NCBI GenBank assembly: GCA_039193455.1
Contig: JBCCWO010000013.1
Span: forward strand, 1 to 64,000
Length of the DNA: 64,000 bases
From: JBCBGF01 sp039193455
GTDB taxonomy: Bacteria; Pseudomonadota; Alphaproteobacteria; Rhodobacterales; Rhodobacteraceae
Reading direction: 5' to 3'
In this document: piece by piece, positions 45,042 to 52,883 of the stretch
How positions within the stretch are numbered: the first letter of the stretch is position 1
Layout of the letters: each line of letters opens with the position of its first letter
Notes under the pieces: model-generated
Told to the model about the DNA's origin: nothing
Database searches by the model: none
What the model saw: only the letters and a program-made list of their open reading frames with translations
Translations under genes and position numbers: made by a program

Positions 45042-45788
45042 ATGGACCGGATCCCGTCTACCGAAGACTCGCTACGCGCGCTGCTGGGACGCGGTCTGAG
45101 GATCGAAACGGTCATCGACGTGGGCGTGCATCACGCAACGCAAAAGCTGATGCGCGCCCTTCCGGACGCCTTCCACCTCCTTCTGGAGCCGACAAAAGAG
45201 CACGCCGACGCCATCCGCGCGAACTACGCCGACTTTCGCTACGACCTGCAGCAGGTCGCCGTGGGCGACAAAGATGACGACATCTGGATCGTCAACCTCG
45301 ACATTGTCGGAAAGGGGGACGTGACGCATTCACGCGTCGTTGCCACCGAAGCCGAAGCGAAGTCCGTCGCCAACCAGCTCGAGAACTATGCCGTACCCCT
45401 GCGCAAGCTCGACACGATCATGGCGGCCACCGACTACACGGGCCCCTATCTCGTAAAGATCGATGTGGACGGGTTTGAACTGCAGGTGCTCGAAGGGGCG
45501 AAGGAAACGCTGTCACGCGCCGCTGCCGTTTGCATAGAGGCGCCAAGAACCGCCCTGTCGGAACGCCTGACCTGGCTCGAAAACGCAGGGTACCACCTGA
45601 TCGATATTGTCGACATCGACTATTACCAAGACACGCTTTGGCAGGTCGATCTGATCCTCGTCCACAAAGACGTCCTGCGGGACACGCCCGCGCTGGCGCC
45701 GACAATCGGACCGGGCGAATTCGACGCCAAGGCGTACCGATCCCTGCGGCTGCCAAAGAAACGCTTCTGGTCGCGCAATCGGCGCTAG
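45042..45788 (+). CDS. FkbM-family methyltransferase
   Basis: A 248-residue SAM-dependent methyltransferase of the FkbM type: GLRIETVIDVGVHHATQKLMRALPDAFHLLLEPTKEHADAI contains the SAM-binding D-x-G and the acidic strand end, and YLVKIDVDGFELQVLEGAKETLSRAAAVCIEA is the family block. FkbM enzymes O-methylate sugars or polyketides; here a cell-surface glycan is plausible. Starts 7 bp after cvpA. Confidence 0.87.
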   Translation: MDRIPSTEDSLRALLGRGLRIETVIDVGVHHATQKLMRALPDAFHLLLEPTKEHADAIRANYADFRYDLQQVAVGDKDDDIWIVNLDIVGKGDVTHSRVVATEAEAKSVANQLENYAVPLRKLDTIMAATDYTGPYLVKIDVDGFELQVLEGAKETLSRAAAVCIEAPRTALSERLTWLENAGYHLIDIVDIDYYQDTLWQVDLILVHKDVLRDTPALAPTIGPGEFDAKAYRSLRLPKKRFWSRNRR

Positions 45789-45793
45789 GCGGC

Positions 45794-46636
45794 CTACGAC
45801 CCGCCCAGCGGGATCCCCCGCCGCCCGGCCAGATCGGTGACGTACTGCCAGGCGACCCGGCCCGACCGTGCGCCGCGCGTGGCCTGCCATTCGATGGCCT
45901 CGGCGCGCAGCGTTGCATCGTCGATCTCGATTCCGAAGGCGTCGCAATAGCCGCGGATCATGGCGAGGTAGTCGTCCTGGCTGCACGGATGAAACCCCAG
46001 CCACAGCCCGAACCGGTCGCTCAGCGACACCTTTTCCTCGGTCGCCTCGCTGGGGCTGATCGCCGAGGACCGCTCATTCTCGATCATGTCGCGCGGCATC
46101 AGGTGGCGGCGGTTCGACGTGGCGTAAAAGATCACGTTGTCCGGCCGCCCCTCGACCCCGCCGTCGAGCACCGCCTTCAGCGACTTGTAATGCTGATCGT
46201 CATGGCTGAACGACAGATCATCGCAAAAGAGCACAAAGCGCTCGGATGCCCCCCGCAGATGCCCCAAAAGCCGCCCGATCGACGGCAGGTCTTCGCGCTG
46301 CACCTCGACCAGCTTTACCGGCTCACGCGCCGCCACATCGGCATGCACCGCCTTGACCAAGGACGATTTGCCCATCCCGCGCGCACCCCACAGCAACGCG
46401 TTGTTGGCCGGCAGCCCCCGCGCAAACTGATCGGTATTGGCCAGCAGCGTATCCCGCGCCCGGTCGATGCCCTGCAAAAGCGGCAGGTCAACCCGGTTGA
46501 CCCGTGCCACCGGCTCGATCCGATCGGGCTCGGTGTGCCAGACAAACGCCTCTGCCCCGGCAAAATCCGGCGCAGGCACCGGCGCGGGCGCCAGGCGTTC
46601 CAGCGCCGCGGCAATCCGCTCAAGCGGGTCGGTCAT
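45794..46636 (-). CDS. DUF815 AAA-type ATPase
   Basis: A 280-residue ATPase of the DUF815 family. Walker A is LLWGARGMGKSSLVKAVHAD and Walker B FVLFCDDLSFSHDD; a sensor-like VIFYATSNRRHLMPRDM and the C-terminal helical lid FGLWLGFHPCSQDDYLAMI follow. The biochemical role is unknown. Its ATG overlaps the tatC stop (ATGA), so it is the fourth gene of the tat operon; a link to Tat export is inference. Confidence 0.88.
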   Translation of the reverse strand: MTDPLERIAAALERLAPAPVPAPDFAGAEAFVWHTEPDRIEPVARVNRVDLPLLQGIDRARDTLLANTDQFARGLPANNALLWGARGMGKSSLVKAVHADVAAREPVKLVEVQREDLPSIGRLLGHLRGASERFVLFCDDLSFSHDDQHYKSLKAVLDGGVEGRPDNVIFYATSNRRHLMPRDMIENERSSAISPSEATEEKVSLSDRFGLWLGFHPCSQDDYLAMIRGYCDAFGIEIDDATLRAEAIEWQATRGARSGRVAWQYVTDLAGRRGIPLGGS

Positions 46637-47577
46637 GCCTTGGGATCGCCCTGCGTAGCCTCGGCTTCGGCCTCGACCTCATCCTCGAAGTCGTAGAGCT
46701 CTTCATCCTCGCCCAACACACCCTCTTCACGCAGCCGTGCCGTGCGCGCCTTTTCAATGCGCTTCACCAGTTGGATCGAAACCTCGTAAAGCCCGTAGAC
46801 CACCGTGAACAGGATCACCTGTGTCACCACATCGGGCGGGGTCACCAGCGCGGCCAGCACCAGAATGCCCACCATCGCGTATTTGCGCATGTTGGCCAGG
46901 CCGCGGGCCGTCACCAGCCCGGCCTTGCCCATTAACGACAGCATGACCGGCAACTGGAAGCACAGGCCGAAGGCCATGATGAACTTCAGCGTGATGTCGA
47001 GCGACTCGTTGACCTTGCCAAAGAAGGTCACCTGAATCCCCTGCGACGTCTCGGGCACCACCGCCGCGTCGGTCGGCATGCTGTCGGTCACACCGCTCAG
47101 CAAGTTGGCAAAAATCGAGCTTACGTCGGCAAAGCCCAGGAAGAACCGCATCGCCAGCGGCGTCACGACCAGCTGGGCAAAGGCCGCACCGGCAAAGAAC
47201 ATAAAGGGCGAGGCGATCAGGAACGGCAGAAACGCGTTTTTCTCGGACCGGTAAAGCCCCGGCGCCACGAACCGCCACAGCTGGAACGAGATCACCGGAA
47301 AGGCGAGCGCAAAACCGAACACGAACGAGATCCGGAAAAGGGTGAACAGGTATTCCTGGGGCGACGTGTATTGCAGCGTCGGCGACGGATCCCCCAGCGC
47401 GCGCAGCGTCGCCTCGATGGGCCGGATCAGAAACTGCAGGATCGGCTCGGCCACCGTAAACGCCAGCACGATCCCGACCAACAGTGCAATCACACAGCGG
47501 ATCAGCCGGTTGCGCAGCTCGGCCAGGTGTTCCAGCAGCGGCGCGGCGCTGTCGTCGATGTCGTCAGTATCGCTCAT
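46633..47577 (-). CDS. tatC: Sec-independent protein translocase TatC
   Basis: A 314-residue six-helix core of the Tat translocase, which recognises twin-arginine signals. Conserved: PLLEHLAELRNRLIRC at the N-terminus, the YTSPQEYLFTLFRISFVFGFALAFPVI loop and helix, and LFFAGAAFAQ-like FMFFAGAAFAQLVV. It is longer than E. coli TatC because of an acidic C-terminal tail (EDEELYDFEDEVEAEAEATQ). Overlaps tatB and the DUF815 gene by ATGA. Confidence 0.97.
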   Translation of the reverse strand: MSDTDDIDDSAAPLLEHLAELRNRLIRCVIALLVGIVLAFTVAEPILQFLIRPIEATLRALGDPSPTLQYTSPQEYLFTLFRISFVFGFALAFPVISFQLWRFVAPGLYRSEKNAFLPFLIASPFMFFAGAAFAQLVVTPLAMRFFLGFADVSSIFANLLSGVTDSMPTDAAVVPETSQGIQVTFFGKVNESLDITLKFIMAFGLCFQLPVMLSLMGKAGLVTARGLANMRKYAMVGILVLAALVTPPDVVTQVILFTVVYGLYEVSIQLVKRIEKARTARLREEGVLGEDEELYDFEDEVEAEAEATQGDPKA

Positions 47578-48119
47578 TTACGTCTCTTGCCGGGGCCCGA
47601 GGCCTTCTTGACCGGCCGGTTGCGCGCGGGCGCCACGGCCTCGCGCGGCTTGAAGGGGACATGGACGGGCTTAGCGGGCTCTGCGGCGGCGGTGCGTTCG
47701 GCCTCTTTCCGGGCGCGGCTTTCGGCCAGCCGTTTCGACGTCTCTTCCTGGATCCGGTTCGCCTCGGCCACCCGTTCGGCGCGCAGGGCGGCGGTATTGG
47801 CACCCTCGGCGGGTTTCGGCGTCGACGGGGCCGCAGGTTTGGACGGATCCCACTTCCCAAAGCTGTCGGTGGCGTTGTCGAGCGAGTCGAGCCCCATGTT
47901 CTTGGCCGAGGTCATGCCCTTCAGCCCCTGCGCCGTCTCTTTCATACCCGACTGGTCCGCCGCATCGTTCATGGCGCGCTTGAATTCACCCGCCATATTG
48001 CGCATCCGCGCGGTGAACTTGCCCATCTGCCGAAACATCTGGGTAAAGTCCCGCGGACCCAGCACAATGAGGGCGACAACGCCCACCACCAACAGCTCAG
48101 ACCAGCCGATATCAAACAT
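47574..48119 (-). CDS. tatB: Sec-independent protein translocase TatB
   Basis: A 181-residue protein with the TatB N-terminal helix FDIGWSELLVVGVVALIVLGPRD containing the conserved Glu8, the amphipathic helix LTQ/MFRQMGKFTARMRNMAGEFKRAM and a long Ala/Lys-rich tail. With TatC it forms the signal-peptide receptor. 24 bp separate it from tatA. Confidence 0.95.
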   Translation of the reverse strand: MFDIGWSELLVVGVVALIVLGPRDFTQMFRQMGKFTARMRNMAGEFKRAMNDAADQSGMKETAQGLKGMTSAKNMGLDSLDNATDSFGKWDPSKPAAPSTPKPAEGANTAALRAERVAEANRIQEETSKRLAESRARKEAERTAAAEPAKPVHVPFKPREAVAPARNRPVKKASGPGKRRK

Positions 48120-48143
48120 AACGCGCGCCTAACCCGGGGTCGC

Positions 48144-48365
48144 TCAGACCTTCGGCTTATCGTCTTCTTCTTCGGGCGTCACATCGCGGGCGGCCACGGC
48201 GGCCTCGTCCTCGATCTCTTTCTTGCCGTCATCCACGCCTTTCTTGAAGGCGGTGATGCCTTTGCCGACCTCGCCCATCAGGGCCGAGATCTTGCCGCGC
48301 CCAAACAGGACCAACACGACAACTGCGATCAGTAGAAGGCCGGGAAGGCCGATATTGTTCAGCAT
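48144..48365 (-). CDS. tatA: Sec-independent protein translocase TatA
   Basis: A 73-residue TatA: helix NIGLPGLLLIAVVVLVLFGRGKI, the amphipathic helix LMGEVGKGITAFKKGV and an acidic tail. TatA multimers form the translocation pathway. ATG 48365 has GGGAGAG 7 bases upstream; the longer frame is unlikely. Divergent from a WYL-type regulator. Confidence 0.96.
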   Translation of the reverse strand: MLNNIGLPGLLLIAVVVLVLFGRGKISALMGEVGKGITAFKKGVDDGKKEIEDEAAVAARDVTPEEEDDKPKV

Positions 48366-48512
48366 AGGGTCTCTCCCTTCATCGGCCACGGGGTGGCCGC
48401 GCAAAATTCACCTGCGCGGTTCTAAGGCCCAAGGCGCCGGGGGAAAAGCCGCAAGTGGCGCGGCCAATGGCGCGCCGGGCGAAACCTGTCGTCAGACGGG
48501 GGTATCGCGCGC

Positions 48513-48538
48513 ACAACTGACAGGTTAATGTCAGTTGT
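48513..48538. promoter_or_regulatory. Perfect inverted repeat before the WYL-type regulator
   Basis: Arms ACAACTGACA and TGTCAGTTGT, 10 of 10 paired, separated by GGTTAA. It ends 29 bp before the regulator's ATG and 150 bp from tatA. The length, symmetry and position make an auto-regulatory operator very likely. Confidence 0.75.
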
Positions 48539-48567
48539 ATGCTCCCGAAACCGAATCAAACCCGGTA

Positions 48568-49242
48568 ATGCGCCGCACCGACAGGCTGGCCGCGCTCGCC
48601 CAGATCCTGCGCGACGGGCAGTTGCACCTTGCGCGCGATCTGTCCGCGGCGCTGGGCGTGTCGCAACGCACCGTCTATCGCGACATGGACACGCTGGTGG
48701 CCTCGGGCCTGCCAATCGCCGGGGCGCGGGGCGTCGGGTACCGCATGACCGCGCCGGTCACGCTGCCCCCGCTCAACCTGTCACTGGGCGAGCTTGAGGC
48801 CCTGCAGGTGGGCCTGGCCATTGTCGCCGAAGCCGCCGAGCCTGAACTGCAAAGCGCCGCGCAAAGCCTCGCCCAAAAGATCGACGCCGCCCTGCCCGAA
48901 GACGGCGCCGAGCCGCCCGACGGTTGGGGCTTTGCAACCTATCCCTTCGCCGATGCGGCCCATGGCTTTGTCCATATGCCCCCGCTGCGCGCCGCGATCC
49001 GGGCCCGCCAAAAGCTGCGCATCGGCTACAACGACCCCGACGATCACCACAGCCTGCGCGTCATCCGCCCGCTAAAGCTCGACTACTGGGGACGGGTCTG
49101 GACCGCCACGGCCTGGTGCGAGATCGCCAATGATTTCCGCCTGTTCCGCGCCGACCGCATCTCAACGCTTGAAGTTCTGCCAGAGCTCTTCGTCGACGAA
49201 CCGGGCAAGACGCTCGCCGACTACGCGAAGATCACCGGATAA
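48568..49242 (+). CDS. YafY-type HTH / WYL-domain transcriptional regulator
   Basis: A 224-residue regulator: N-terminal DeoR-like helix-turn-helix (RRTDRLAALAQILRDGQLHLARDLSAALGVSQRTVYRDMDTLVASGLPIAGARGVGYRM region, about 2-62) and a C-terminal WYL domain (LRIGYNDPDDHHSLRVIRPLKLDYWGRVWTATAWC, about 150-190) that in other members senses nucleotides or nucleic acids. ATG 48568 is directly before the conserved R-R-T-D-R-L. Its 3' end overlaps lysE-type gene on the other strand by 22 bp. Confidence 0.9.
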   Translation: MRRTDRLAALAQILRDGQLHLARDLSAALGVSQRTVYRDMDTLVASGLPIAGARGVGYRMTAPVTLPPLNLSLGELEALQVGLAIVAEAAEPELQSAAQSLAQKIDAALPEDGAEPPDGWGFATYPFADAAHGFVHMPPLRAAIRARQKLRIGYNDPDDHHSLRVIRPLKLDYWGRVWTATAWCEIANDFRLFRADRISTLEVLPELFVDEPGKTLADYAKITG

Positions 49243-49814
49243 AGCGAGGCCACCAGCAAAAGCGCCATGGTGATGTTGAACGCCCGCAGACGCGCGGGGC
49301 GGGTCAACAGCCGCCGCACCTGCACGCCCAGCACCGTCCAAACGCCGACCGATGGCAGGTTGACCATCCCGAACACCGCCGCCACGGCAAGGATCGCCCA
49401 GATCTCCTGCGCGGGCGCATAGACGGCCAGCGCGGTCAGCGCCATCGTCCATGCCTTTGGGTTGACCCATTGGAACAGCGCCGCCTGCATAAATGTCATC
49501 GGCCGGCCCGCCTCCGCACCGCTATCCATCGGCGCCGCCCAGGCGATTTTCCAAGCAAGGTAAAGCAGATAGAGGACGCTGATCACCTTAAGTATCACGT
49601 AGCTGACCGGCATCGCATCGAACAACCCGATCAGCCCGGCCCCCACCAGCACCACCATGGCCACGAAACCCAGCGCGACACCCAGCATATGCGGGATCGT
49701 CCGCACCAGGCCAAAGTTGGCGCCCGATGCCATCAACATCATGTTGTTGGGCCCGGGTGTGATCGAACTGACAAAGGCAAAGGCGATAAGCGCGGTGAGG
49801 ATCTCAAGGGTCAT
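49221..49814 (-). CDS. LysE-family amino-acid exporter
   Basis: A 197-residue inner-membrane protein with about six helices and the LysE/RhtB signature at the N-terminus: ALIAFAFVSSITPGPNNMMLMASGANFG. FQWVNPKAWTMALTALAVY is also conserved. It exports an amino acid or analogue by proton exchange. An Lrp-type regulator gene is divergent from it, the usual arrangement. Start ATG 49814 precedes the signature by about 8 residues. Confidence 0.92.
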   Translation of the reverse strand: MTLEILTALIAFAFVSSITPGPNNMMLMASGANFGLVRTIPHMLGVALGFVAMVVLVGAGLIGLFDAMPVSYVILKVISVLYLLYLAWKIAWAAPMDSGAEAGRPMTFMQAALFQWVNPKAWTMALTALAVYAPAQEIWAILAVAAVFGMVNLPSVGVWTVLGVQVRRLLTRPARLRAFNITMALLLVASLYPVIFA

Positions 49815-49887
49815 AGGCGCAAGAATTGCGCATCTCATCTGGCATTTGATTGCGAAGATGCGATCTGGGCCCTAGATTTCACAACAA

Positions 49888-50340
49888 ATGTCGAAGCTTG
49901 ATCAAATCGACGACGCGATATTGCGTGAACTTTCCCGAAACGGCAGGCTCTCCAACATCGAACTCGCCGACCGCGTGGGCCTGTCGCCCTCGGCCTGCCT
50001 GCGCCGGGTGGCCGCGCTTGAGCGTGGGGGCATCATCAGCGGGTACCGCGCCGTGGTGTCGCCCGAGGCGCGGGGGATTGGCTTTGTGGCCTATATCGCC
50101 GTCGCGCTGAACGACCACACGAAGAAGTCGCAACTGGCCTTCGAGGGCGCGATGAACCGCGCCCCGCAGGTGATTGAATGCCATAACATAACCGGAACCG
50201 TCGAATACCTCTTGCGGGTCGAGGTCAGCGATCTGGCCGCCTACAAGGTGTTTCACACCGACATTCTGGGGACCTTGCCCCAGGTGCACGGGCTGACGAC
50301 CTATGTGGTCATGGGCTCGCCCAAGGACGCGCGCGCCTAG
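49888..50340 (+). CDS. Lrp/AsnC-family regulator
   Basis: A 150-residue Lrp-type regulator: helix-turn-helix QIDDAILRELSRNGRLSNIELADRVGLSPSACLRRVAALERGGII (residues about 5-50) and RAM domain (APQVIECHNITGTVEYLLRVEV, about 92-115). Being divergent from the LysE-type exporter it probably activates it with an amino acid as effector. An inverted repeat (GCATCT 49830-49835, AGATGC 49856-49861) lies in the shared promoter. It converges on the ABC gene with a 4-bp overlap. Confidence 0.92.
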   Translation: MSKLDQIDDAILRELSRNGRLSNIELADRVGLSPSACLRRVAALERGGIISGYRAVVSPEARGIGFVAYIAVALNDHTKKSQLAFEGAMNRAPQVIECHNITGTVEYLLRVEVSDLAAYKVFHTDILGTLPQVHGLTTYVVMGSPKDARA

Positions 50341-51422
50341 GGCGTGTGCGGAAAGACAAAGCACCGGTCCCGCCGCAGCATCAGCCACAGCGCGGTCCCG
50401 GGCTTGGGCAGAAAGACGGCAGGCACCGCGGCGCGCAGCGCCGATCCGTCATGGTCCATGGTGAATTCGACAAGGCTCTCATTGCCGACGAACCGTGCGC
50501 GCGTGACCACGCCCCGTGCGGGCGTGCCATCTTGCAGCGTGGGGTTCGGTCCGCGCCCGCTGCGGTCGAAATCAATGCGCAGGTGCTGGGGCCGGATCAC
50601 GATCTCGACCGACGCGCCATCGGGCACGCCGGGCGCCAGGAACTCACCAAAGGGGGTAGTGGTCAGCGCGCCATGAACTTTCCCCGCAATCACGTTGATA
50701 TCGCTGAAAAACGCGGCGGCGTATTTATCGACGGGCGCGTTGTAGACGTTGTAGGGTGCCCCGCGCTGAACAATCCGGCCACCGCGCATCAACGCAATCT
50801 CGTCGGCCATCCGCATCGCCTCTTCCGGCTCATGCGTCACCAACAGAACCGCCGTCCCTTCCTCTTTCAGGATCTCCAGCGTCTCATCCCGGATCCCGTC
50901 GCGCAGCCGGTTGTCGAGGCCCGAGAACGGTTCATCCATCAGCATCACCCGCGGGCGCGGCGCCACGGCCCGGATCAGCGCCACCCGCTGCTGTTCGCCG
51001 CCCGACAGTTGGTGGGGGTACTTGTCCGCATAGCCGCCAAGTTTGACGCGCGACAGCAGGTCCTGCACCCGCTGGCGGTTCGCGGATTGCCCCCCTTTCA
51101 GGCCAAAGGCTACGTTGTCGCCAACGCTCAGATGCGGAAACAGGGCAAAGTCCTGGAACATCAGCCCCACACCGCGGGTCTCGGGCGGATCGTGGCGCGC
51201 CGGGCCCGACACCACGGCACCATCGATCGCAATCTCGCCCGCATCCTGCCGGTCCACCCCCGCTGCGATGCGCAGGGTCGTGGACTTGCCGCAACCCGAT
51301 GGGCCCAGCAGGCAGGTCACCTGCCCCGGCATCACCGAAAGCGAGACATCATGGACAACGTCGCGCGCCCCAAAGCGGTGCGACAGGCCGCGTATCTCCA
51401 AGCGTGGGGTGGTCTGCGTCAC
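50337..51422 (-). CDS. ABC transporter ATP-binding protein (FbpC/PotA-like)
   Basis: A 361-residue importer ATPase. Walker A LLGPSGCGKSTTLRIAAG, Q-loop LMFQDFALFPHLSVGDNVAFGLK, signature LSGGEQQRVALIRAV, Walker B VMLMDEPFSGLD, switch His VTHEPEEAMRMAD, and a C-terminal TOBE domain (about 280-355). The sequence is closest to the ferric-iron FbpC branch. No permease or binding protein lies next to it, so its partners are elsewhere. Confidence 0.9.
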   Translation of the reverse strand: MTQTTPRLEIRGLSHRFGARDVVHDVSLSVMPGQVTCLLGPSGCGKSTTLRIAAGVDRQDAGEIAIDGAVVSGPARHDPPETRGVGLMFQDFALFPHLSVGDNVAFGLKGGQSANRQRVQDLLSRVKLGGYADKYPHQLSGGEQQRVALIRAVAPRPRVMLMDEPFSGLDNRLRDGIRDETLEILKEEGTAVLLVTHEPEEAMRMADEIALMRGGRIVQRGAPYNVYNAPVDKYAAAFFSDINVIAGKVHGALTTTPFGEFLAPGVPDGASVEIVIRPQHLRIDFDRSGRGPNPTLQDGTPARGVVTRARFVGNESLVEFTMDHDGSALRAAVPAVFLPKPGTALWLMLRRDRCFVFPHTP

Positions 51423-51512
51423 CTGCGGCCTACTGCGATCCCGATAAAAAGCGTCGGGGATGCGCCCTAGCAGCGCGGCAGCCCGGCGGCAAGTCCCGAC
51501 CGACGCGCCCGG

Positions 51513-52292
51513 CTAGAGCGTTGCGTTGATCGCACCGCCATCCAGCAGGATGTTCTGGCCCACAATGAACCCCGCATGTTGCGAACAGAGGAAGGCACAG
51601 GCCGCCCCGAACTCTTCCGCAGTCCCATAGCGCCGCGCCGGAATGGTCGCCTGCCGCTGGGCCGTCGCCTCGGCCACGGTGATGCCCTGCGCCTTCGACA
51701 GGCCCGCATCCAGCATCCCCGCGCGGTCGGTGGCATGAATACCCGGCAGCAGGTTGTTGATCGTGACACCTTTTTCCGCGACCTGACGCGCCGTGCCCGC
51801 AACAAAGCCGGTCAGCCCGGTGCGCGCGGTGTTCGACAGGCCAAGCTGGGGGATGGGCGCCTTGACCGACCCCGACGTGATGTTCACGACCCGGCCCCAG
51901 CCGCGCGAAATCATCCCCGGCAACACCCCCTGCATCAGCGCCACGGGCGTCAGCATGTTGGCATCCAGCGCATTGATGAAATCGTCGCGGCTCCAGTCCG
52001 ACCACAGCCCCGGCGGCGGACCGCCCGCGTTGTTGACCAGGATGTCCACATCCCCACCGGCCGCCAGCACCTCGGCTTGCACGCCGCTATCGGTGATGTC
52101 GCCCGCAACGACGGTCACCTGAACGCCCTGCGCCTCCCGGATCTCGGCCGCCGTCGCCTCCAGCGCCTCGGCCCCGCGGGCGTTGATCACCAGATCCACA
52201 CCCTCGCCCGCCAGCGCCATCGCACAGCCCTTGCCAAGCCCCTTCGATGCGGCGCAAACAATCGCGCGCTTGCCAGAAATCCCAAGATCCAT
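51513..52292 (-). CDS. SDR-family oxidoreductase, atypical active site
   Basis: A 259-residue short-chain dehydrogenase with a Rossmann fold: cofactor motif CAASKGLGKGCAMALA, D-I-x-V-N-N-A-G (DILVNNAGGP), and the active-site strand VVNITSGSVKAPIPQLGLSNTARTGL. The classical Y-x-x-x-K is absent: L-S-N-T-A-R stands where Tyr and Lys should be. This pattern marks the BKR-like SDR subgroup that lacks the canonical catalytic residues. Substrate unknown. The terminus (NILLDGGAINATL) is normal. Confidence 0.85.
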   Translation of the reverse strand: MDLGISGKRAIVCAASKGLGKGCAMALAGEGVDLVINARGAEALEATAAEIREAQGVQVTVVAGDITDSGVQAEVLAAGGDVDILVNNAGGPPPGLWSDWSRDDFINALDANMLTPVALMQGVLPGMISRGWGRVVNITSGSVKAPIPQLGLSNTARTGLTGFVAGTARQVAEKGVTINNLLPGIHATDRAGMLDAGLSKAQGITVAEATAQRQATIPARRYGTAEEFGAACAFLCSQHAGFIVGQNILLDGGAINATL

Positions 52293-52357
52293 GCTGCCCT
52301 CCCCGGCCCTGTGTCAGGCGTGACCTAACAAAGGCCGGGGCCCAGCGAAAGGGCGGC

Positions 52358-52729
52358 TCAGCCCATCGTATAGAAGAACTCTTCCCGGACGATCTTGCCA
52401 TCGGCCACGTGATAGACACCAACCTCGGCCATATCCGACACCTCGCCGCTTTCCTTGCTCTTGGTCTTCATCTTGAAATGGACCGCGAACTTGTCATCGC
52501 CGTGCTCGTACGGCCCCTCGATATTGCCTTCCAGCACCTCGAACGCGCCGTCCCACCATTCATGCTTGCCGCGAATACCCTCAAGGCCCTTGGTCTCGCG
52601 CCCCATCCCCATCGGGTCAGACGCCTCAACCGATACGGCATCCGCCGCATAGAGCTTGCCAAGGTTTTCGGATTCGCGCCCCTCGCGGCACCCCGCCACA
52701 AGTTCCTGTGCAATCTCAGATAGTGTCAT
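52358..52729 (-). CDS. SnoaL/NTF2-like nuclear transport factor 2 family protein
   Basis: A 123-residue cone-fold protein: EIAQELVAGCREGRESENLGKLYAADAVSVEASDP, then GLEGIRGKHEWWDGAFEVLEG, and the closing strands VGVYHVADGKIVREEFFYTM. The fold serves isomerases, hydratases and binding proteins; no catalytic set can be assigned. It lies 65 bp upstream of the SDR gene on the same strand, so a joint role is possible. Confidence 0.8.
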   Translation of the reverse strand: MTLSEIAQELVAGCREGRESENLGKLYAADAVSVEASDPMGMGRETKGLEGIRGKHEWWDGAFEVLEGNIEGPYEHGDDKFAVHFKMKTKSKESGEVSDMAEVGVYHVADGKIVREEFFYTMG

Positions 52730-52883
52730 CGGTGATCTCCCTCATTGATCGGCTGCCCGGGCACACCTCAGATGTTCTTGTTATGTTCCGATCATGACTC
52801 ACCGCGCCCCATCGGTCAACTGACGCGATCCTGACAACGGCGGACCGCTTTTCTTCGCCCGGGCGCGCCGCTATAGGACAGCC

